From Agrobacterium rosae (GTDB taxonomy: Bacteria > Pseudomonadota > Alphaproteobacteria > Rhizobiales > Rhizobiaceae): a stretch of 64,000 bases of DNA. The translations under genes and the position numbers were made by a program. The notes below the pieces were generated by a model, which made no database searches, was not told the origin of the DNA, and saw only the letters and a program-made list of their open reading frames with translations. This document shows positions 53,021-61,875 of the stretch, piece after piece. Position 1 is the stretch's first letter, and every line of letters begins with the position of its first letter. Location: positions 469,096 through 533,095 of the forward strand of contig NZ_NXEJ01000008.1 in NCBI RefSeq assembly GCF_002915175.1, given 5' to 3'.

Positions 53021-54373
53021 TCACTCAGCGGCGCTGGCAATCACCACAATTTCGGCATTCCAGTTTTCAGGCAACGGTTCGGGCCGCGTAATCTGGATGT
53101 CCTCTGTTACAAGACCGGAGACGCCCTTTGCAAAAATTCCGGGAATTCCGTTGGGGTAGTCGATCAAGCCGATGATTTTGCCGTCTGGGCCGAAACGCCA
53201 AGCGTTTACGCGGCCCGCGCTTTTATCACCGATTGGAAAGCGGTCGAAACGGTCTTCAATGGTTGGGCGGATATCGTAGCAAAGCCCGGTCTTCAACGGT
53301 CCTGCATGTTGCTCCAGAGAAATTCGGCGCAAGGTGATGTTGGAAATGCCTCCCTCGTGTTCAGCCACCATGTTGATCGCACCTTCCATGGAGCCCGAGA
53401 CGTCTTCGATCAAAACGTCGCTGACACTACCAGCTGGAAATTCTTCCGGTCTGCGATCAAGAACGGTGATCGTGATCGCCTCACCAGAGCCCCAGAAACC
53501 TGCTGGTGTTTCGTGGCAATCGGCGGTGATGCGCACGAAGCGGATGCCCTCGACCACGCCGCCATCACGAGAGAAAATGCCAAGCCCGCGGTTAGATTTT
53601 TCGATGCGGACGTCTTCGAACGAAATATTGCGGAACGGCGAAAAGCTCTCTGTTCCGAGCTTGAGCGCGCAGGAACGGCTTTCAACGATGCAATTTCGAA
53701 CGGTTACGTTTTCGCACGGTCCGGTCAGCGAACCATCTTCACGGCGTGTGGTCTTCAGTACAATACCATCATCGGCGGTGCGGAATGTGCTATCAAAAAT
53801 CCGCACGTTGCGGCAACCGTCGATAACGATGCCATCGGTGTTTGGCATGCGGCGGTCGTTATCGACTTGCACGCCTTTGACCTCAATGTTCTCACAACCG
53901 GCAAAGTGCATCGTCCACATGGGTGAATCGTGAATGCGCAGACCTTCGATGCGGATGTCGCGGCAATCGTCCAGAACGAGAATACGCGGGCGATAACGCG
54001 CTGCCGTCAGGGTACCCATATCGCCGTCATCACCATGCGTATACTTCGTAGAGCCCGCACAGAAAATACGCCCGCCACCGATAAGCGCGATGTTGGCGGC
54101 ACCAACCGCCGTCATCATTGCCCGGTCGCTTTCCTCCGCAACGATGGCCACCGTCGTTTTGGCATAGGCATCGTAGCTTGGAATGAAATGCAGCTCCGCA
54201 CCGTCTGCAATCTCGATTGTCAGATCAGAACGCAGGCGCAAACCTCCACATGTGTGAATGCCCGGCTCCAAGACGACATGCAATGCATCCGCATGCCCAT
54301 CGAATAGAGATTGCAGTTTATGTGTAATTTCATCGGCTTGTGGTGAAATGCGGATGGTTTGGGAGGCTGACAT
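53021..54373 (-). CDS. GH28-like right-handed beta-helix glycosidase, cytoplasmic
   Basis: 450 residues from the ATG at 54373. Parallel beta-helix repeats throughout; NTDG (178-181) and TADDG (Asp201, Asp202) match the GH28 catalytic aspartates (polygalacturonase, rhamnogalacturonase). The usual GHG is replaced by a KLGTES stretch. No signal peptide, so it should act on oligosaccharides already imported by the ABC system of this operon. Last gene of a seven-gene unit. Exo-acting on pectin-derived or related uronic-acid oligomers is an inference. Confidence 0.83.
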   Translation of the reverse strand: MSASQTIRISPQADEITHKLQSLFDGHADALHVVLEPGIHTCGGLRLRSDLTIEIADGAELHFIPSYDAYAKTTVAIVAEESDRAMMTAVGAANIALIGGGRIFCAGSTKYTHGDDGDMGTLTAARYRPRILVLDDCRDIRIEGLRIHDSPMWTMHFAGCENIEVKGVQVDNDRRMPNTDGIVIDGCRNVRIFDSTFRTADDGIVLKTTRREDGSLTGPCENVTVRNCIVESRSCALKLGTESFSPFRNISFEDVRIEKSNRGLGIFSRDGGVVEGIRFVRITADCHETPAGFWGSGEAITITVLDRRPEEFPAGSVSDVLIEDVSGSMEGAINMVAEHEGGISNITLRRISLEQHAGPLKTGLCYDIRPTIEDRFDRFPIGDKSAGRVNAWRFGPDGKIIGLIDYPNGIPGIFAKGVSGLVTEDIQITRPEPLPENWNAEIVVIASAAE

Positions 54374-54408
54374 GGATGACCTGTTGTTTTCTGCGATATT
54401 CAAAAGGC

Positions 54409-54426
54409 GGCCCGCATCTGCGGGCC
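54409..54426 (-). terminator. Terminator-like hairpin before the GH28-like gene
   Basis: 8-bp GGCCCGCA / TGCGGGCC with a 2-nt centre; on the minus strand it is followed by GCCTTTT. It sits in the 60-bp gap between the UxuA-like and GH28-like genes and could attenuate the last gene. Confidence 0.5.
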
Positions 54427-54433
54427 ATCCGGT

Positions 54434-55405
54434 TCAGCAACGGGTTTGAAGAAGGGCTGCGATATAGCCGTAGCAAAACGCGAAAGCGACCTGCTGCTGG
54501 TTCTCGCCAGCAAGCGTCGGGGCGTGGTCGGGCATGACCATGTACTGATAGCCGGTGTCGCGCAGTGCATCGATGACCGCTGGCATGTCGATATCGCCGT
54601 CTTCCAGAAAGCTTTCGCGGAACGAGTAGCGCTTGCCGACGATGTTGCGGAAATGGATGTTCATGATCTTGCCGCGCTCTCCGAACCACCGGGTAATGGC
54701 AGGCACTTCCGTGACATCCTCGACCATTTCGCCGAGTGTACCGATGCAGAAGTTGAGACCATGAACGGGGCTTTCGTGCATTTGGACGAAGCGCTTCATT
54801 CCTTCCACGGTTCCCAGCACACGCGTCACGCCCATAAAGCCGGGCGGCGTTGCCGGGTCATGCGGATGGCAGGCGAGACGGATGTTAACGGACTCCGCCA
54901 CAGGCACGACACGCTCGAGGAAGTAATCCACTCGCTCCCAGATCGTATCCTCATCGATAGAGCCTATTCCTTCCGGGGTCGGTTCATCGGGGTTGGCCAG
55001 ATCCAGGCGGAAGGCCTCTGCCATGTACCCGCCACGACCGGGCTCCATCGGCGTGCGTGGAATGCCGATATAGTTGAAATTGTAACGCACTGAGGGAATG
55101 CCGACAGCCGCGCAGTTCTCGATCAGACGGCAAATGCCATCGATCTGGCTATCGCGATCGGGGCCAGCCAGCATGATGTCCTTGCACGGCACATCACGAT
55201 CGACGCGGGTCGATGGCATCGGCAATTGTGTCATGTCGAGTACAAGGCCGAAGCTCTCGATCTTCTCGCGGAAGGCCTCAAGTGTAGGGCGATCCCAGGT
55301 CCGCCAGTCACCCGGCGGCGTTGCCGAAATGTTGTTGACACCAAGCTGCTTCATCACCCGGTAGTCGTCGTCATGGCGTGCGGGAATTTGCGTTCCGAGA
55401 TACAT
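54434..55405 (-). CDS. Mannonate dehydratase (UxuA)-like TIM-barrel enzyme
   Basis: 323 residues, GGAGGA before the ATG. VKQLGVNNISATPPGDW-type start, RYNFNYIGIPRTP, RLACHPHDPATPPGFMGVTRVLGTVEG and GKIMNIHFRNIVGKRYSFRESFLEDGDIDM are UxuA family blocks with the metal-binding Cys-His-Pro-His-Asp loop. About 70 residues shorter than Escherichia coli UxuA. UxuA dehydrates D-mannonate to 2-keto-3-deoxygluconate; a related aldonate may be the substrate. Sits between the lactonase and GH28 genes, a sensible order for uronate breakdown. Confidence 0.8.
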   Translation of the reverse strand: MYLGTQIPARHDDDYRVMKQLGVNNISATPPGDWRTWDRPTLEAFREKIESFGLVLDMTQLPMPSTRVDRDVPCKDIMLAGPDRDSQIDGICRLIENCAAVGIPSVRYNFNYIGIPRTPMEPGRGGYMAEAFRLDLANPDEPTPEGIGSIDEDTIWERVDYFLERVVPVAESVNIRLACHPHDPATPPGFMGVTRVLGTVEGMKRFVQMHESPVHGLNFCIGTLGEMVEDVTEVPAITRWFGERGKIMNIHFRNIVGKRYSFRESFLEDGDIDMPAVIDALRDTGYQYMVMPDHAPTLAGENQQQVAFAFCYGYIAALLQTRC

Positions 55406-55440
55406 GTGCGTTCCTCCAATTGGAATTCGTGACGGGGCCG

Positions 55441-56334
55441 TTATCGGCCTGAATCATAGCGCGGCTCGGCCAGCCCCTGATAGGGCAGATCCACGACGTA
55501 GACGTCGCCACCCTGGCCGGTACCGCCCGCCCGAAGCGTGGTGATGAAGGCCGTTTTCAGATCGCTGCCGATGAAACAGATATTCGTGGGATTTGGCACA
55601 TCGATGCGAATTTCCGTATCTATTTTACCACCGGGCGTCATACGCAAAACGCGGCCACTGTCGCTTGCTGCGATCCAGTAGCAAACATCCACATCCATCG
55701 CTGCACCATCCGGGCGACCACCGAGAGTGGCCTTGTCCGCAAACAATCGACCATTGGTAAAGTCACCTGTGGCCGGATCATAGTCATGCACCATGACATG
55801 GGGATTGATGGGGTTGGAATCTGAAACATACATCGACTTGCCATCCGGGCTCCAGGCAAGGCCGTTTTGCGTGCGGAAACGCCCGCCCCTTTCCAGAACT
55901 TTCCCTTCGGTTTCTATACTGAAAAGCGTACCAAACGCTCCGGGGGCTGAGGTATCCGGGGCCATGGAGCCGGACCAGAACCGGCCCTGTCGGTCGCACG
56001 CACCGTCGTTCATCCGCCAACCGGGTGTCAGATCAGGGCCCGCACCAAACTCAAGTTCTACGACACCATCAACGATGGAAAGCCTGGCAAAGCCGCGCTC
56101 TGTGGAAGCGATGAAGCCGCCTTCTGCGTGGATAGCCAGAGCCCCAACGCGCAGCGGCAGGTCAAACCGCTCGACAACGCCATCGGGATACGTGATCCGG
56201 TACAACGCAGCACCGGGAGAATCGACCCATGTTACACGCCCATGTTCCGGTTCCCAGACCGGCGTTTCCCCAACGGTGCAGCCTGTCCGGGCAATTCTTT
56301 CAGCGGTAAAGTGGGGCGGGTGATGGTCTGTCAT
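55441..56334 (-). CDS. SMP-30/gluconolactonase-family protein
   Basis: 297-residue six-bladed propeller. VGETPVWEPEHGRVTWVD with the conserved metal Glu, RMNDGACDRQGRFWSGSM with the metal Asn/Asp, and NGLAWSPDGKSMYVSDS are diagnostic. Hydrolyses sugar lactones to aldonates in a Ca2+/Zn2+-dependent manner. Supplies the aldonate for the UxuA-like dehydratase 35 bp downstream. Confidence 0.88.
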   Translation of the reverse strand: MTDHHPPHFTAERIARTGCTVGETPVWEPEHGRVTWVDSPGAALYRITYPDGVVERFDLPLRVGALAIHAEGGFIASTERGFARLSIVDGVVELEFGAGPDLTPGWRMNDGACDRQGRFWSGSMAPDTSAPGAFGTLFSIETEGKVLERGGRFRTQNGLAWSPDGKSMYVSDSNPINPHVMVHDYDPATGDFTNGRLFADKATLGGRPDGAAMDVDVCYWIAASDSGRVLRMTPGGKIDTEIRIDVPNPTNICFIGSDLKTAFITTLRAGGTGQGGDVYVVDLPYQGLAEPRYDSGR

Positions 56335-56358
56335 GCTTTCCCAATCTGCGCTTATAAC

Positions 56359-57444
56359 TCAGGCCAAAGGCACCAATCGCCGCTCGGTTTGCTTGTCGAA
56401 CAGCAATGCCTTGCCGTCTGCGACGCGCAATGCCACGTTTTCTCCCATATGCAGCGGACTGCGGCTTTTGGATGAAACAAGTATCTGTCCCACCGGGCTA
56501 TCGCATATCACAGTCGTATCCGAACCCGTCGTTTCCACCGCCCGGACGGTTGCAGGCAGCGCGTCAGCGGTATCGTGTGGCACGACGTCCAGATATTCCG
56601 GTCGGATGCCGACCACAACGTCTCGCCCGCCAAAGGCGCTATAATTACCCGGCACCGGCAACCGGCCCTGGCTGTCGCGCAGAGAGAGACTTTTCCCGTC
56701 AGCACCGATAGCGGCATTCATCATATTGATGGCTGGCGAGCCAATGAAGCTTGCCACGAAGATGCTGTCGGGCAAATCGTAAAGTTCCAAGGGTGTCCCG
56801 GCCTGCTCGACCCGGCCATCGCGCAAGACCACGACCTTCTGTCCCATCGTCATGGCTTCGACCTGATCATGCGTAACGTAGACCGACGTTGTGCTCAAGC
56901 GGTGGTGCAGATCGCGAATTTCACCGCGAACCTGGCTGCGCAGCTTGGCGTCGAGGTTCGAAAGCGGCTCATCGAAGAGAAAGACAGCAGGGTTGCGCAC
57001 GATTGCGCGGCCCATGGCCACACGCTGTCGTTGACCACCCGAAAGTTCCTTCGGCAAACGATCCAACAGCTTTTCCAGTCCGAGGACTTGCGACACCTGA
57101 TCGATCTTTTGATTGATCTCGTCTTTCGGGCGTCGCGCAAGGCGCAGGGCGAAGCTCATGTTTTCGCGCACGGTCATTTGCGGATAGAGCGCGTAACTCT
57201 GAAACACCATGGCGATGTCGCGCTGTTTTGGCTCAAGGTCGGTAACATCACGTCCACCAATGTGGATTTCGCCTTCACTGGCCGTTTCCAACCCGGCGAT
57301 GATGCGCAACAACGTCGATTTACCCGAGCCGCTTGGCCCGATCAGCACGCAAAACTCGCCCTCTGCGATGTCTATCGATACGTCCTTGATGACATCAACG
57401 ACACCAAACGACTTGGAAACGCCCCGTAGGGAAACTGCACCCAT
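56359..57444 (-). CDS. UgpC/MsmK-type carbohydrate ABC transporter ATPase
   Basis: 361 residues from the ATG at 57444 (GAGG 6 nt upstream). Walker A GPSGSGKST (36-44), LSGGQRQRVAMGRAIVRNPAVFLFDEPLSNLDAKLR, and a C-terminal OB/TOBE domain (VVGIRPEYLDVVP) that marks the CUT1 sugar-importer ATPases. Pairs with the permeases and family 1 binding protein of this operon. Confidence 0.93.
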   Translation of the reverse strand: MGAVSLRGVSKSFGVVDVIKDVSIDIAEGEFCVLIGPSGSGKSTLLRIIAGLETASEGEIHIGGRDVTDLEPKQRDIAMVFQSYALYPQMTVRENMSFALRLARRPKDEINQKIDQVSQVLGLEKLLDRLPKELSGGQRQRVAMGRAIVRNPAVFLFDEPLSNLDAKLRSQVRGEIRDLHHRLSTTSVYVTHDQVEAMTMGQKVVVLRDGRVEQAGTPLELYDLPDSIFVASFIGSPAINMMNAAIGADGKSLSLRDSQGRLPVPGNYSAFGGRDVVVGIRPEYLDVVPHDTADALPATVRAVETTGSDTTVICDSPVGQILVSSKSRSPLHMGENVALRVADGKALLFDKQTERRLVPLA

Positions 57445-57483
57445 TTCATTCCTCTTAAGATTGTTTCTGCGCAAGTGGCGCGA

Positions 57484-58323
57484 TTAGCCTTTGACCGCGC
57501 CGGCCATGATGCCGCGATTGAATTGACGCTGAAGCAGAAGATAAACGATGATACTGGGGGCCATAGCGATGAGAGTTGCCGCAACCAGAATATTCGGCGT
57601 TATCGTGTCATCCACGCGAAGTGAGCCCAACGCGACCGGCAGCGTCATCAGATCTTTGTCGTTCACCACGATGAGAGGCAACAGATACTGGTCCCAAATC
57701 ATGATGAAACCGAAGATCAACACGGTTCCAAGCGCAGGCCGCACGAGAGGTAATATGACTTTGGAAAAAATTTGCCACTCGCTCGCACCATCGATGCGCG
57801 CTGCTTCTTCCAGTTCCATCGGGATCGCACGCATGAACTCCGTCAACATGAAGATGGAAAACGCCCAGCCCACGACTGGCAGGATCATGGCCAGATATGT
57901 GTTGTAGATCGATACATTGATGATCGGCAGTTCTTTCTGCATCACAAGATAAAGGGGAATGGCAATCACTTCTTCCGGTAGCATCAATGTGCACAGAATG
58001 AGCAAGCTGACGACAGCAGCGCCACGGAATTTCTTGCGGGCCAAAGCATAGGCGGCCAAGGCACTCACCGTAACTTGCAGCCCGGTTCCCACGATGACCA
58101 CGATCACCGAGTTCATCAGGTAGCGCCAGACTTTCATGTCGAAAAGCGCAATCCGAAAGTTCTCGAGCGTCGGGCTCTGGGGGATCAGCGTCAACTGCCC
58201 GGGTTTGAGGCTGACACCGCTGAAGGCAGTGACGAGCGCGCCCCAGAAAGGACCGACGAAGATAACGATGAGGATGGCGTAAAGGCCATACCGGGCGAAA
58301 TTGAGCAGATGAGAAGTTTTCAT
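57484..58323 (-). CDS. Carbohydrate ABC transporter permease, MalG-like (CUT1)
   Basis: 279 residues, six hydrophobic segments, with the cytoplasmic loop MELEEAARIDGASEWQIFSKVILPLVRPAL that contacts the ATPase. AGGGG 7 nt before the ATG. Follows the first permease by 10 bp. Confidence 0.93.
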   Translation of the reverse strand: MKTSHLLNFARYGLYAILIVIFVGPFWGALVTAFSGVSLKPGQLTLIPQSPTLENFRIALFDMKVWRYLMNSVIVVIVGTGLQVTVSALAAYALARKKFRGAAVVSLLILCTLMLPEEVIAIPLYLVMQKELPIINVSIYNTYLAMILPVVGWAFSIFMLTEFMRAIPMELEEAARIDGASEWQIFSKVILPLVRPALGTVLIFGFIMIWDQYLLPLIVVNDKDLMTLPVALGSLRVDDTITPNILVAATLIAMAPSIIVYLLLQRQFNRGIMAGAVKG

Positions 58324-58333
58324 CAGACGCCCC

Positions 58334-59275
58334 TTACGATGTAAGCTTGGATTTGACCTTCATGTGCAGCAACGTCAACGCGACGGTGAAGAGCAGCAGC
58401 ATGAATGAGACGGCGGAAGCGTAGCCATAGTTCAGGTCTTCGAAACCGACTTTGTAGATATGCGTCATGATGGTTGATGTCGAACCAGCCGGACCGCCGC
58501 CAGTGGTGGCATAAACTTCGGCAAAAACACGAAAGCCACGGATAAAGGACAGCATCAGGACGACCGAAATCGATGGGATGATGCCCGGCAATGTGACATG
58601 CCAGAGCTTGCGCCAGGCACTGGCACCATCAACGCTTGCAGCGTCGTAAAGCTCCCGGTTCACGCCGACAAGACCAGCGACGAAGATGACCATGTCATAG
58701 GGAGCGCTTTTCCAGGCACTCATCAAGATCAGCACCCAAAGTGCCTGGTTGGGGTCGGAAAGAAACCCCTGCGGCTCGACGCCGACGAAACCGAGAATCG
58801 AATTTATCAGCCCATAATCGGCCGAATTGAACAGAATGCGCCAGATTTCGGCGATAATCGCGACGCTGGTGATCGCCGGTAAAAAGACGGCCGTCCGGAT
58901 AATGCCAAGATGACGCGCGGGGCCCTCAAGCGTCAAGGCCATGAAGAAGGCGACGACGCAGGCTGAGAGGGTTCCGACAATAACATAAATCGTGGTGTGG
59001 ATGACCGCAGTGCGCAACGCCAGATCGCTGAAGGCACGGTAGAAATTATCTAACCCGACCCACTTGCTATCGGAATAGAACTGCACGTCATAAAACGACA
59101 TGGAGAAACCAGAGATCATCGGATAAAACTTGAACCATGTGAAAATGATCAGCGCTGGCGCGAGAAACAGCCACGGCGTCATCACGGTGCGCAGACGCCG
59201 TTTCACAGGACGCCGCGTCGCGCCAGATGTGGTCTTGGCGCTTCCGACAGCGGAATTTTGGGGCGTAACGGACAT
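58334..59275 (-). CDS. Carbohydrate ABC transporter permease, MalF/UgpA-like (CUT1)
   Basis: 313 residues from the ATG at 59275 (GAGG 5 nt upstream; a longer frame reaches 59437 but overlaps the binding-protein gene). Polar N-terminal 40 residues and then six hydrophobic segments; coupling loop NRELYDAASVDGASAWRKLWHVTLPGI. Partner of the MalG-like permease. Confidence 0.92.
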   Translation of the reverse strand: MSVTPQNSAVGSAKTTSGATRRPVKRRLRTVMTPWLFLAPALIIFTWFKFYPMISGFSMSFYDVQFYSDSKWVGLDNFYRAFSDLALRTAVIHTTIYVIVGTLSACVVAFFMALTLEGPARHLGIIRTAVFLPAITSVAIIAEIWRILFNSADYGLINSILGFVGVEPQGFLSDPNQALWVLILMSAWKSAPYDMVIFVAGLVGVNRELYDAASVDGASAWRKLWHVTLPGIIPSISVVLMLSFIRGFRVFAEVYATTGGGPAGSTSTIMTHIYKVGFEDLNYGYASAVSFMLLLFTVALTLLHMKVKSKLTS

Positions 59276-59304
59276 ATTGACCTCAGAGACTGAGCTTGGT
59301 GCAA

Positions 59305-59328
59305 GCGTCGCCACGTTTGCAGCGACGC
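59305..59328 (-). other. Hairpin between binding-protein and permease genes
   Basis: 7-bp arms GCGTCGC and GCGACGC with a 10-nt loop in the 65-bp gap after the binding-protein stop. Position fits an element that favours binding-protein mRNA. Confidence 0.45.
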
Positions 59329-59340
59329 ATGCGAAGCTGT

Positions 59341-60639
59341 TTACTGTTGGGACGCAGAGAGCGCGTTCTGCCCACTCAATTCGATCTTGACCTGCTCGTT
59401 CAATGCCTTCAGTTCCGTCGGCACGTCGGCATCGCACTGTGCCAGAATACGGTTGAAGCCCTCACCGGTAACGGTGCGGATTGCCGTCCAGTTTGGAACG
59501 GCGGGCATATAATGCCCATATTTATCGAAGGTTTCCTTGAAGACCATCCAGCGTGGATCGTTACGAACGGCGTTCACATCGACCTTCGTGTTAACAGGCA
59601 AACGAACGATTGGTGTACGACCTGAGCCCTGCGCCATGGCGATTTCCTGGCCCTTTGGCGAGACGAGGAACGCCAGGAACTTGTTGGCGGACTCTTCATC
59701 CTTGACGCTTTTCAGCAGATAGGCGCTGGTCCCCTCCGAAAGGGAAGCGATGCCTCCGGGACCGGCGGGCAACATGACGACTTCCGTCTTATCCTTGCCC
59801 GGCTCGGCGTCGATCTGCGGAATGTGATAGGGACCAGAAATGAAGATGCCGGTCTGGCCGGAACGGAATGTCGGCAGCGTGTCGCCCGTTGTGGCGTTGA
59901 TGGCACCGGGCTGAGCCAGCTTGTCACAAATCATACCACGCACATAGGTCAGCGCCTCGGCAACCTGCGGCGTATCGAGCGTTGGGACGAACCCATCCGG
60001 CAATTGCTTGACGTAATCACCACCCGCCTGCCAAATGAAGCTGCTCATGAACCAGCTGGCATATCCGCGCGTCGTGGAACCGGGAATAGCCATACCGAAC
60101 GTATCAGCCTTGCCGTTGCCATCCGGGTCCTGCTTGGTGAAGGCTTCTGCCAGCTTGCGAACGTCTTCCCAAGTCTTTGGCTGCGGCATGTTCAGTTTTT
60201 CGCGCCAGTCCTTGCGAATGAACATGGCAAAGGACTGGGCTGAAATAGGCAAGGAATAAAACTGGCCGTCGCTGGCCTTGGCTCCATCCCATGCCGATGT
60301 CGAAACGTCCTGACTACCGGCGATCTTCGATGGATCAATGGGCTTGAGAATGCCCATCTGGCTCATCTGACCCATGGCAGTCGTATCATTCAAAACGATG
60401 TCGGGGAGAGTACGACCGGCAGCGGCGCGCGCAAGACGTTGCTCGAAATCGATACCGGTGTTGAAGGTTTCGACCTTGATGCCGGTATCGGCTGTAAATG
60501 CATCTGTCAGCGCCTTCAAAACGCTGATGGATTCATCTGTCTGCCTTGACCAAACACTGATGGATTGAGCCTGCGCACTGTAAGCGCCGCACAAAATAGA
60601 GCAGCCAACGAGCAGAGCCTTCAAAGACCTTTTATGCAT
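59341..60639 (-). CDS. Family 1 extracellular sugar-binding protein
   Basis: 432 residues from the ATG at 60639 (GGAGG upstream). Sec signal peptide ending near AYSAQA-QS. ISVWSRQTDESISVLKALTDAFTADTGIKVETFN, FYSLPISAQSFAMFIRKDWREKLNMPQPKTWEDV and LKSVKDEESANKFLAFLVSPKGQEIAM are family 1 (MalE/UgpB) features. First gene of the carbohydrate operon. Ligand inferred from the downstream GH28, lactonase and dehydratase: an oligouronide or similar. Confidence 0.92.
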   Translation of the reverse strand: MHKRSLKALLVGCSILCGAYSAQAQSISVWSRQTDESISVLKALTDAFTADTGIKVETFNTGIDFEQRLARAAAGRTLPDIVLNDTTAMGQMSQMGILKPIDPSKIAGSQDVSTSAWDGAKASDGQFYSLPISAQSFAMFIRKDWREKLNMPQPKTWEDVRKLAEAFTKQDPDGNGKADTFGMAIPGSTTRGYASWFMSSFIWQAGGDYVKQLPDGFVPTLDTPQVAEALTYVRGMICDKLAQPGAINATTGDTLPTFRSGQTGIFISGPYHIPQIDAEPGKDKTEVVMLPAGPGGIASLSEGTSAYLLKSVKDEESANKFLAFLVSPKGQEIAMAQGSGRTPIVRLPVNTKVDVNAVRNDPRWMVFKETFDKYGHYMPAVPNWTAIRTVTGEGFNRILAQCDADVPTELKALNEQVKIELSGQNALSASQQ

Positions 60640-60955
60640 TCCTACCTCCACGTTTTCTCCCTGAACGAGGCGCACAGATGGGAGGACACCTCGAAATTCA
60701 ACTGATGAGTATTCCAAGTCATCAGACAATACAAGAAACTTATGCGCTAATATATTACATCATAAGTAACTAATCTTAGGAGGCGAATCCGGCACGAGCT
60801 TGGCCGAATAATGGAGCTATTTGAAATATGATGGAGGGGATGGAGCGCAATGTCGTGGTGAGCAGGAAGCAAATCTAAGGACAAGTTTTGCCCTTAGCCA
60901 AGCATGTCAAATATGCGGCCCGCGTGAAGACGTTAAATACAACAGGCTTTGAAAG
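60640..60955. other. 316-bp intergenic region upstream of the carbohydrate operon
   Basis: No gene seen. Contains a 10-bp stem hairpin at 60875-60897 (CTAAGGACAA / TTGCCCTTAG, one wobble, 3-nt loop) that may end the methyltransferase transcript, and the inverted repeat at 60738-60767. Confidence 0.5.
60738..60767. promoter_or_regulatory. Inverted repeat upstream of the carbohydrate operon
   Basis: Perfect 7-bp arms ACTTATG and CATAAGT separated by 16 AT-rich bp, about 100-130 bp before the binding-protein ATG. Candidate operator for a sugar-responsive repressor encoded elsewhere. Confidence 0.45.
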
Positions 60956-61774
60956 TTACCCCGGTTTGCGACCGAAAACCGCATATCGATGCTGAATACC
61001 ACGCGCTGCGGCCTTCAGAACATTCCAGTGCTTTGCCTGGGTTTTATGGATGTCACGCAGATCGGTATCGATTGCAACATCTTCAAAACCAGCTTCGCGC
61101 AGCATGTCCGCAACGGCATCCGCCCGCGCGCCCTGCGAGAAATAGACGCGGGAAAGAATGCTGTTGTGCTGCCCCATAAGCTCTGCAGGAGCGTGCAACG
61201 GGTCGGCTTTCAAAATACCGCGTTTCTGCAACCAGTTCGCAAGGCTTTTCAGCATCTTCTCTGCAAAGCCGACATTGACGAAATCGCCATCAACGATCAG
61301 CACCTTACCGCCCGGCTTCAGCACGCGCAGCCATTCGCGAAATGCAGCCTTGGGATCAACAAGCGTCCAGACCAGATGGCGGTTGATGATGACATCATAA
61401 GCGCCATCCGGCTCCATTGTGTTTTCCGCATCACCCATGCGGAAGGAAATAGCTCGATTGCGGCTTTTCGCTTTCGCCTTGGCGCGCTCCAGCATCGGTT
61501 CGGCCCAGTCCAGCCCGGTAACGCGGTAGCCTAGATCGTCCATCAAATGCGAGATCACGCCGGTGCCTGAAGCGAGGTCAAGAGCGCTTTTGCCTTCACC
61601 TCTGCCGATGTGTTTTTCCACCAGTCGATGCCAGGCCGCACGTTCTTCTTCGGAGAAGATTTCATGACCGGGAGACAGATCAAAGGTCGCTGCACGGATT
61701 GACCAATACGCTTTTATTTCGTCGCGAAGACCGAAATTATTCCCGTAATTATCTGCGCTGTTCATCACATCCAA
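60956..61774 (-). CDS. Class I SAM-dependent methyltransferase
   Basis: 272 residues (269 if the ATG at 61765 is used; AAGG serves either). Motif I LDLASGTGV (65-73), followed by VTGLDWAEPML and the WLRVLKPGGKVLIVDGDF post-II/III region: a Methyltransf_11/25-type fold. Divergent from an iron-siderophore binding protein across a 101-bp region with an iron box, so it may be iron-regulated too. Substrate unknown. Confidence 0.85.
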   Translation of the reverse strand: MDVMNSADNYGNNFGLRDEIKAYWSIRAATFDLSPGHEIFSEEERAAWHRLVEKHIGRGEGKSALDLASGTGVISHLMDDLGYRVTGLDWAEPMLERAKAKAKSRNRAISFRMGDAENTMEPDGAYDVIINRHLVWTLVDPKAAFREWLRVLKPGGKVLIVDGDFVNVGFAEKMLKSLANWLQKRGILKADPLHAPAELMGQHNSILSRVYFSQGARADAVADMLREAGFEDVAIDTDLRDIHKTQAKHWNVLKAAARGIQHRYAVFGRKPG

Positions 61775-61816
61775 CCTTCGCGACCGTCACTTTCGAAATG
61801 CTCTAAAAGATAAAAC

Positions 61817-61845
61817 TTGACTTTAACAGTCATAAAACAATAAAG
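61817..61845 (+). promoter_or_regulatory. Promoter with RirA-type iron box
   Basis: TGA-N9-TCA at 61818-61832, with TGACT and AGTCA arms around a 5-bp centre, is the pattern of the rhizobial iron-responsive operator bound by RirA. TTGACT (61817-61822) could be the -35, with ATAAAG 17 bp on as a weak -10, so the repressor site would cover the promoter. It lies about 45-60 bp before the ATG at 61876. Confidence 0.55.
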
Positions 61846-61875
61846 CGCCGTTAGTTTTACCGGAGAACAATTTCG

